Below are positions 56,739 to 64,000 of a stretch of DNA of 64,000 bases, piece after piece. The translations under genes and the position numbers were made by a program. Under the pieces are notes generated by a model. The model was not told the DNA's origin. It was given only the letters and a program-made list of their open reading frames with translations, and did no database searches. The first letter of the stretch is position 1. Each line of letters begins with the position of its first letter. Origin of the DNA: Parapristionchus giblindavisi (lineage: Eukaryota > Nematoda > Chromadorea > Rhabditida > Diplogasteridae); assembly GCA_943737045.1 (NCBI GenBank), contig CALSFV010000085.1:15001-79000 (forward strand). Reading direction: 5' to 3'.

Positions 56739-57136
56739 GGCTAATTCAGATTTACAGAACTATCGTTTCGAGAAAAGCAAACAAAATCGGTCTACTGGAA
56801 TGTTTCACGTTCAAAAATTGCATACAGCACCCGTTTCAGGGGCTGCAGCGGGCAATTGGGAAAAGTTTTCAACCAGCAATAAACTCACCTCGGCTAGGCC
56901 TCATCACGTTATCGCCACTGCGCAAAGCTAATGATAGATTGGAATAGAGACCGGGTCAATCAAGAATGCGGCGCATCCCAGACAGGTTTGACCGACTGCA
57001 GGGTCACCGACATTTTAGACGTAAAAGCAATTAATATTTAATTTAATGCATATTTAGATGAATTATTCATCTTAGCATGAAACTGTGGATCAATATAATT
57101 AATAATACATTTGATGAATAAAAACAAAAGAGGAAA

Positions 57137-57697
57137 TTCCGATGCGGGGAATCGAACCCCGGCCTTGTGGGTGAGAGTCACAAATCCTAACCACTATCGT
57201 ACATCGAAAAATTATTAGATCATGAATCGTTTGAACCACTCTGAATGGTTCTAGCGAATCAAAGGCGATTATGACCGAATGACAGATTTTTGTTCTTATT
57301 CTTTCTTTTTATTGTTTTTATTTCACTCTAATCTAGTTAGTCCGCGAGAATCATGATAAAATAATGCGTTTTCATAAAATCATGGTGATTCGTAAATGAA
57401 TAAATCGTTCCGAAGATTTCAAATTCGGATGGAGTATTTCGGACTAATTCCCGGTCTGGTCTTCGGCTCTGCGTTTCCTTTGAATTATGTTTTAATTTAA
57501 GTTTGCGAAAACGCAATATTTTGGCATGATTCTCGCGGACTAACTAGATTAGAGTGAAATAAAAACTATGAAAAGAAAGAATAAGAACAAAAATGCCTTA
57601 TTCGGTCCTAATCACCTTTGATTCGCTAGAACCATTCAGAATGGTTCAAACGAATCATGATCCAATAATTTTTCGACGTACGATAGACCACATCGGA
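57137..57697 (-). pseudogene. tRNA-Glu(CTC) gene interrupted by a 487-bp element
   Basis: The 3' part with anticodon CTC is at 57137-57196 and the 5' part (TCCGATGTGGTC) is at about 57684-57697. The anticodon stem also has a G-to-A change giving A-C. The insertion is at a TA in the D arm. Confidence 0.87.
57197..57683. mobile_element. Foldback MITE, 487 bp, TA target
   Basis: Inverted arms of about 180 bp begin TCGTACATCGAAAAATTATT and TCGTACGTCGAAAAATTATT. TA is duplicated at 57195-57196 and 57684-57685. TA targets point to a Tc1/mariner-type mobiliser. No coding capacity. Confidence 0.85.
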
Positions 57698-59005
57698 TAG
57701 TCTAAGGAGAGGTAGACATTGATGTTCAACTTCGATTGACACTTGATTGACATATAGGTCGACAACAAAGCTACTTTTACTCTTCACTCTGGAAACACTC
57801 TCTCGTCTGCAAAGAAAGCGAGAGAACATTGGCAGAGCGGAGAGATTTAAATTAGGCTTACGATCTCTTTTATGAAGTGTGATCTCTCATAGACATTCAT
57901 AGGCCAATGAGACATAAGAGTGAGAACATGCAAGGCTTTTCAATTTAAATATAACAATTACGCACTACATGGTCTCATTCTCATTCCATTCATTTGCGCT
58001 TCTCGGTCGTTTATCCTCCTTTCATCTTCTCATCCTTTCTCCGTTTATCTCCTTTAAAGGTGATTTTTGATCTTTGATCTTTACTTTGTTCTATTATTAT
58101 TCTATTATTATTATTCTATTATTATTGTTATTATCATTATTATTATTTCTTTCTATTATTATTTCTATTATTATTCCATTATTATTCTATTATTATTTGT
58201 TCTACTTCTATTATTATGCTTTTCACTTTTTGCCTCCGGCCTTCTCGCCTCCTTTACTGTCTACGTCGAAACTCCTACGAAAATATCGTCCGTCCTCTAA
58301 CGATGTAGTAGCTGTTTAAGGTACGAACCACTTTGGGATTATTTAGCTATTGATTAGCTAAACGTCGCTAAATAAAACTGCGCTACTTTGTGACGGAGCT
58401 ACGGTAAATTCCAGTTTTGGGACGTATTTAGCTCTAGTTTTAGGATTCTGAGAACTAAACTATAGATACTCGGACTGATCGTTGTTCCGATTGAGATATT
58501 TTCATAATTTAGCGCAATTCTAATATCATCTCTCTCGCCTGCTCCATCACAAGAGTATCGTTTTTCAAACACAAGTAAAAAAGCATAAAACATCGAAGAT
58601 TGAAGATTGAAAATGAGCTAATGGGTTATTAGGGTAAAGCACAGATCTTATTAATTTTCAACCGTTTAATCTATGGTAATCTGTTCTTCTACAGGTATGA
58701 TCTTCTTGTCACCATCGTCGTCGATGAAGATCATCAGAAGATCGGCGATATTGTCATGGCTGACTTCTCTGGGGGAGCTGCTGATGAAATAGGATGGATA
58801 CTTACGGCTGCTTTCGTCTTTTGCTCTTCAAGAGGAAGCTGATCCCTTATCAGACAGTATAAAGATATTTGGGGGTGTTCGAGTTTACAAAGGGTGTCCA
58901 AGCCCGCGAAGTTAAATAGGCGGGGCAAAAAACACTATATATAAGAGGTATACTCAAATGGACCGGGAAAGTATATCTAGATCATTTGAAATGTTTGTTA
59001 ATAGG
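57698..59005 (+). repeat. Array module B, copy 5
   Basis: The first 0.9 kb is nearly identical to copy 1 at an offset of 36543. The EDHQKI block is present near 58720, but its frame is broken before the GTGTCC module (58897). The TATATAAGAGG motif is at about 58935. Confidence 0.7.
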
Positions 59006-59083
59006 GACCCATGGTCTAGTGGATAACAGGTCGGACGGCCAATCCAAGCGGTTGGTCGGCAAGAAAGTTCGAATCCTAGAGGA
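59006..59083 (+). pseudogene. tRNA-like sequence of module C
   Basis: GACCCATGGTCTAGTGGATA with A box; the B box is GTTCGAATCC. The 3' side does not pair with the acceptor. Confidence 0.5.
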
Positions 59084-60148
59084 AAATCAGCGAAAGGAAA
59101 ACTCTCCCTAACAATTGTCAACTATTTTTGTTTTTTTCCTTGACAAATCTCTTTCACTTTTTTTTAACAAAGAGAAAGCGTTAAACACGTTAAAGCGTGT
59201 GTTCTGTAGCAGAGAATTGTAAAAAAAATGAACTTGAGTATGATTCCGGCTTATGTGTGCTATCAAGTGAAAGTTTTAGAGATAGCGCATCAGTTAATAT
59301 CAGAGAGAAATATCAGTGCCCCGTTTTACAATTAGGTAAGAGAGGTAGAAGTCAAGAGGAAAGGCACGATCGGTATTCCGCGTTTCCGTAAAGATTTCGT
59401 ATGAACTATTCGAAAAAATATGAGAATCTAAAGATTATGTTCAATGCCCTCCAGAAATTTATTCAGTTTGATTTATTCAAGTGGAGTATTATGACAATTT
59501 CGCGGTCAAGGATTCACGGAAAAAAGCTATCCAGAGTCAGTCAATATTTTTCTTTGTTTCTGTGGCGATCATGAGGTTATCGGATAAGTCAACGATCGTA
59601 ACTATTAGCATAATTTTTATTTGCTTATTCAGTTCATAGAACGAAAAACGGCATAGACATGCCGCAAAAAGTGCGATCGGTACGGACTGTACGCACCTGA
59701 TTTAAAATTAGAATGAATAATTAATCTAAGATAATCTACAGAAATGTGCATACAAGATCGGGCTACAGTAATCCATATCTCTATAACTACAGTAATCCAT
59801 ATCTCTTTAACTACAGTAATAAATATCTCCATCAGTTTATACTTTTTTGTTCAGTGTTCATCAGTTTTGACATACTGCAGTAAACGTTCTTTTTGACTAC
59901 TTTTTATGTCCATTCATATAAAAAAGCATGAACAAAACGCTGATGCGAAACGTGACAGCTTTCAAAGATTCATTTCGTTTCTGAAACACAAACATATGAT
60001 TATTAATTCTATTGCGTTGCATATAAATGTTGTTCCAAAATATTTCAAAACTGAGTGGCCATCTTAAAGATAAAAGGTGATGATCATCAACATTAATTTT
60101 CTATATCAATTATGCACAATATTAAGTCTATAAATTAAATTAGCCATA
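59084..60148 (+). repeat. Array module C, copy 5
   Basis: It has two to three units of the 24-bp octapeptide repeat near 59765-59830 and stops in what is an open frame in copies 3 and 4. It ends at the CATAATATTTTG spacer. Confidence 0.62.
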
Positions 60149-60156
60149 ATATTTTG

Positions 60157-61923
60157 GGCAGTACGACATTTTGGAACGGCCGTTTTGGAACGGGACGTTT
60201 TGGAACACGGACGTTTTGGAACACGGACGTTTTGGAACGGGACGTTTTGGAACACGGCCGTTTTGGAACGGGACGTTTTGGAACACGGACGTTTTGGAAC
60301 GGGACGTTTTGGAACACGGACGTTTTGGACGTTTGGGGGGGGGGGGGGGGGTGACATTTCAGCAACCGCATTTCGGCAACCGACATTTCGGCAACGGGGC
60401 ATAACTCGGTTCGTAGGGGTCATAGAAACATGAGATGGGTATCAATGTGATCAGCATCAGTAACACTACCGTAATCTACCGTAACCCAGTTCGGTGGGTC
60501 AGATAAAGTTCCGTGGGTCAGATCAGGGCATAACTCGGTTCGTAGGGGTCATAGAAACACGAGATGGGTATCAATGTGATCAGCATCAGCAACATTACCG
60601 TAATCTACCGTGACCCAGTTCGGTGGGTCAGATCAAGTTCGGTGGGTCAGATTTCACTAAAAATTGTCGGAATGGTAACTACGTGTGTTATATCATTATG
60701 AGCTATTGCAAACTACCGTAATCTACCGTAATCGGTGGGTCACATCAAGTTCGGTGGGTCAGATTTTAGTAATGACACAACCGGCATTCCGGTAACGTTC
60801 CATAACTAGCTTGTCGGGTACTAGCAATTTTTTTTCAAATAAAATTTGAAAATTGAAACAATTTTTTTTAAATTTTGATATTTTTAACGTCATTTGCCGC
60901 ATACCCCTGTTGTTAGTTACAGTTATCCTTTCACTAATCTGAAACACACAATTTTAGCGAAATCTGACCAACCGAACTTGTTCTGACCCACCGAACCGGG
61001 TTACGGTAGATTACGGTATTTTGCAATAGCTCATAATGATATAACACACGTAGTTACCATTCCGACAATTTTTAGTCAAATCTGACCCACCGAACTTGAT
61101 CTGACCCACCGAACTGAGTTACGGTAGATTACGGTAGTTTGCAATAGCTCATAATGATAACGCACAAGTAGTAGCTGTTCCGACATTTTTTAGTGAAATC
61201 TGACCCACCGAACTTGATCTGACCCACCGAACCGGGTTACGGTAGATTACGGTATTTTGCAATAGCTCATGATGATATCACACAGGTAGTGGCCATTCCG
61301 ACAATTTTTAGTCAAATCTGACCCACCGAACTTGATGTGACCCACCGAACCGGATTACGGTAGATTACGGTAGTTTGCAATAGCTCATAATGATATAACA
61401 CACGTAGTTACCATTCCGACAATTTTTAGCGAAATCTGACCAGCCGAACTTGTTCTGACCCACCGAACAGGATTACGGTAGATTACGGTAGTTTGCAATA
61501 GCTCATGATGATATCACACACGTAGTGGCCATTCCGTCAATTTTTAGCGAAATCTGACCAACCGAACTTGTTCTGACCCACCGAACAGGATTACGGTAGA
61601 TTACGGTAGTTTGCAATAGCTCATGATGATATCACACACGTAGTGGCCATTCCGTCAATTTTTAGTTAAGTCTGACCCACCGAACTTGATCTGACCCACC
61701 GAACAGGATTACGGTAGATTACTCCAGTGTTGCTGATGCTGATCACATTGATACCCATCTCATGTTTACTAACCAAGTTATGCCCCGTAGCCGAGATGTC
61801 GGTTTTCGAAATGCGGTTGATGAAGTGTCACCCCCCCCCCCCCCTCAAAACGTCTGTGTTCCAAAACGTCTCGTTCCAAAACGGCCGTGTTCCAAAACGG
61901 CCGTTCCAAAATGTCGTACTGCC
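60157..61923. mobile_element. Inverted-repeat element with internal tandem repeats, 1767 bp
   Basis: ATATTTTG is duplicated at 60149-60156 and 61924-61931, and the uninterrupted spacer is at about 37285. The ends read GGCAGTACGACATTTTGGAA in inverted orientation, followed by CGTTTTGGAACACGG-type minisatellite units and G or C homopolymers of about 17. Toward the centre are repeats of about 119 bp (six copies at about 60956-61700) built of CTGACCCACCGAACTTGA and TACGGTAGATTACGGTA. No transposase. The 8-bp duplication fits hAT or MULE. Frames rich in FWN or KTS are minisatellite artefacts. Confidence 0.85.
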
Positions 61924-62524
61924 ATATTTTGTTCACAATGTGCATGGTTCACAATATTTCAAGAACAGACATGAACTCAGGTGAACTGCAGTTCCTCCAT
62001 TTTATTTCAATGTTTTCTACTCGATACACTTTTCCTTAAAAAACAAGCATCCGCATTCTTTTGATAGCTTTCTCATGCTACTGTAATCGTCTGTTATAGG
62101 ACGTTACCTCTCTCATGGTCTCTTCATTTTGAACATTATTTCATTGTCCTCTAACAACGAGAGAGCATTGCTCGTCGAAGAGACCATTGAGAGATGTCAC
62201 TCTCCCTTTATTGGACTTTTAGTTTGTTATATTCTTTCACATAATGTAATATTGAAAGTCATAGAAAGCACATTTAACAAAAAAGTGCAATGCCTTTATC
62301 TATTTTGTACTCCACTGCTCATCAATCTGCTATGCGCTGAATAAGCAGCCATGTTCTACATGTATTTTTAAATATGTATGGCATTTTTGAGGAAAATAAG
62401 TTAGTTCACGATCAATCTACCGAACCTGTGTCGGACACTAGATGTTAACGCAGGGAGAGCGGAGTCAAGGAAAAATAGAAAAAACAATTGGGCCATTGTG
62501 AGAGCGCTTATCTTTTGCTAATCC

Positions 62525-62606
62525 TCTTCTGGGAATCGAACTTGTATTGCCGACCAACCGGCCGGTTTGAATGTCCGTGCTCTTATCCACTAGGCCATGG
62601 GTCCCC
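62525..62606 (-). pseudogene. tRNA-like sequence of module D
   Basis: A box TGGCCTAGTGG and B box GTTCGATTCCC on the minus strand. No cloverleaf. Confidence 0.53.
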
Positions 62607-62814
62607 ATTAGAATACATGTCAAACGATCTACATATACTCAGACACTTCCGTGCTTATATACCGATGCGTGGCTCCGCCTACTTCTAGTAAACCCTGTTT
62701 ATATAATGATTCCGGGTCCGCCTATTTAACTGCGCGGGCTTGGACACCGACAACATACATTGAAGCACCCCCAAATATCTTTATTATTCATGAAAACAGT
62801 ACACAGCCGGCTCC

Positions 62815-62945
62815 TCAGCAGCAGTATGGACGACGAAAAACGAGAAGGGCCATTGACATCTTGACTCCACGATTGGGATGTTCATCAGTGACGATCTTCT
62901 GATGATCTTCAGTCACGAAAACGAATCGAAGAATTGAAATGAGAA
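62815..62945 (-). CDS. Candidate conserved frame of module D, copy 5
   Basis: The open frame reads LRFVFVTEDHQKIV, then DEHPNRGVKMSM, and ends after RRPYCC at TGA. It is an independent, diverged copy of the D frame with no indels in the core. The start was not identified. Confidence 0.3.
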
Positions 62946-63141
62946 ACGATAAATTACCATTGAGACACAAAATGATAGTAAGCTAGACTTTTTTCTTTTC
63001 GCAATTTTTAAAGATTAGAAAAGAGGGTACTTCGTCTGCTAACTACATTACTCTCGAAGTATCACATTTTTCTTTGAAAGGAACTTGTTTTACTAATGAT
63101 TCTAAAATAAATATAATAAAAAGATGACTATAACAAATTAA

Positions 63142-63254
63142 AGCCACACAACAAGCTGATTTGAATCTCTCCGCTCTGGCAATGTTCTCTCGTTTTCGTT
63201 ATCTACGAGAGAGTATTTCCAATGCGGAGGATAAAATTAGCATGGGGTATTCCT
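63142..63254. mobile_element. TTAA-flanked insertion, 113 bp
   Basis: Other D copies read CAAATTAATGGTTGG without a break. Here TTAA lies at 63138-63141 and 63255-63258 around a segment whose core (CTCTCCGCTCTGGCAATGTT) is the complement of the hairpin-like segment at the start of module B. That B segment may therefore be a fixed copy of the same MITE. Confidence 0.65.
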
Positions 63255-63790
63255 TTAATGGTTGGGGGTTGCCGTTATCGGAAGTAAGACCGAATTTGAA
63301 GTCGTGGAAAGAAAAGAAAAAGTAGCGAGAGAGTGAGTAAAACGAGGAGTGTTCTCTGTTTTCTTTTCTTTTCATGACTTTTGAAATGATATTAGCCAAG
63401 GTATTCTCGTACCACTGGTGTTCTAGAATAGTGCCCATTCTCGTACCTTCAACCATTGAGTGTAGATCGTCTGACGTCCTCTACGATAGGTCCTCGATGC
63501 GTGGTGTCCACGGTTTGTGCCATCATGTCGAGAACGGATCGTCGCGCTTGACAGACGATAAATGTGATGATCTGAAAAGGATTTGACATTACCCAAATCA
63601 ATAGATCAACGTCCAGTATATTCTCATATAAGAAGAAAGTAATGATAAACGAGTTACCAGAGCGGAGAGTTTCAAATTGAGAATATTTGAATCTTATTCA
63701 TAGCAATTCTAGACATGGAACAGAGAACTACGAAGGGGAAAACGCGGGGAAGAAAATAGGAATAAGAAGACGCAATAGTAATAATAATAA

Positions 63791-64000
63791 TTTATCACAT
63801 TCACACATTGGTGCGGTGGGTCATGCAGGGGATGATCCTTCATAGATCAATGGGTTCTTCGTTCATCTATGCATCGATTAATCAATAACAATAGACGCAA
63901 TAACAGATCGATAATCATGAGTGTTGAAGAGAAGAAGAGAGTAACGACAAGGAAGAGCTAGAAAAGGCGGGAAAATCACCGAGAGTGAAGGGGCAAAAGG
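63791..64000. repeat. Array module E, copy 5 (cut by window end)
   Basis: The start of E with the CAATAACAATAGACGCAATA spacer and the first part of the purine-rich tract. It continues beyond the window. Confidence 0.7.

Larger units (their letters stand above)
61924..63790 (-). repeat. Array module D, copy 5
   Basis: Same order as other D copies, somewhat diverged, with one TTAA-type insertion. It ends at the CACATTGGTGCGGTGGGTC junction. Confidence 0.73.

Noticed and set aside
60154..60433. Overlapping frames rich in FWN/RFGT or KTSRSK on both strands
   Set aside because: They are translations of the CGTTTTGGAACACGG minisatellite in all frames, not genes. The mirrored frames near 61727-61984 are the same.

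Overview
This is an animal nuclear genome window, made almost entirely of repeats. Evidence: eukaryotic tRNA genes with internal A and B boxes and T-run terminators, a U6 snRNA-derived sequence, GT...AG intron-like intervals, TATA and AATAAA signals, CR1/Jockey-type non-LTR retrotransposons, a mariner element and many foldback or MITE-type DNA elements. The U6 sequence and the transposon mix would fit a nematode, but that is an inference. No intact host protein-coding gene could be recognised. Most open frames are shadows or transposon pieces.

The main organising feature is a higher-order tandem array. Seven modules, called A to G here, recur in the same order. A is a tRNA-Glu/tRNA-Thr cassette. 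B is a plus-strand exon-like module with an ATT-rich tract. C is a tRNA-like head followed by a repetitive open frame. D is a minus-strand counterpart of B/C, with its own tRNA-like sequence. E is a purine-rich tract followed by a TATA box. F is a plus-strand exon/intron-like region with internal ~1.1 kb subrepeats and a conserved hairpin. G is U6-derived. Copies of D start near 8.8, 25.4, 37.3, 47.7 and 61.9 kb. Each copy carries its own insertions, so neighbouring copies serve as empty-site controls that fix element ends and target-site duplications.

Layout: 0.3-8.8 kb is a giant inverted repeat with a LINE in its right arm. 8.8-16.1 kb holds D-E-F-G-A. 16.1-18.8 kb is a LINE fragment split by a long palindromic, probably MULE-like, element. 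18.8-25.4 kb holds broken A, F, G, A, B and C modules with a LINE, an inverted-repeat element and a mariner. 25.4-37.3 kb holds D-E-F, a LINE, then G-A-B-C-A-B-C. 37.3-49.6 kb holds D, a LINE, then E-F-G-A-B-C-D. 49.6-54.9 kb is a 2.2 kb tandem duplication that does not belong to the array. 54.9-64 kb holds F-G-A-A-B-C, a 1.77 kb inverted-repeat element, D and the start of E.

Intact-looking functional genes are limited to tRNA-Thr(AGT) (2 copies) and tRNA-Glu(CTC) (5 clean copies plus 2 with one acceptor mismatch). Other tRNA, U6, reverse transcriptase and transposase sequences are truncated, interrupted or mutated. One LINE reverse transcriptase frame at 5.8-8.0 kb is uninterrupted but lacks the upstream endonuclease. 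The most interesting signals are the array itself, a hairpin present in eight copies whose stem variants stay pairable only on the plus strand, and a short reading frame kept open across diverged D modules.
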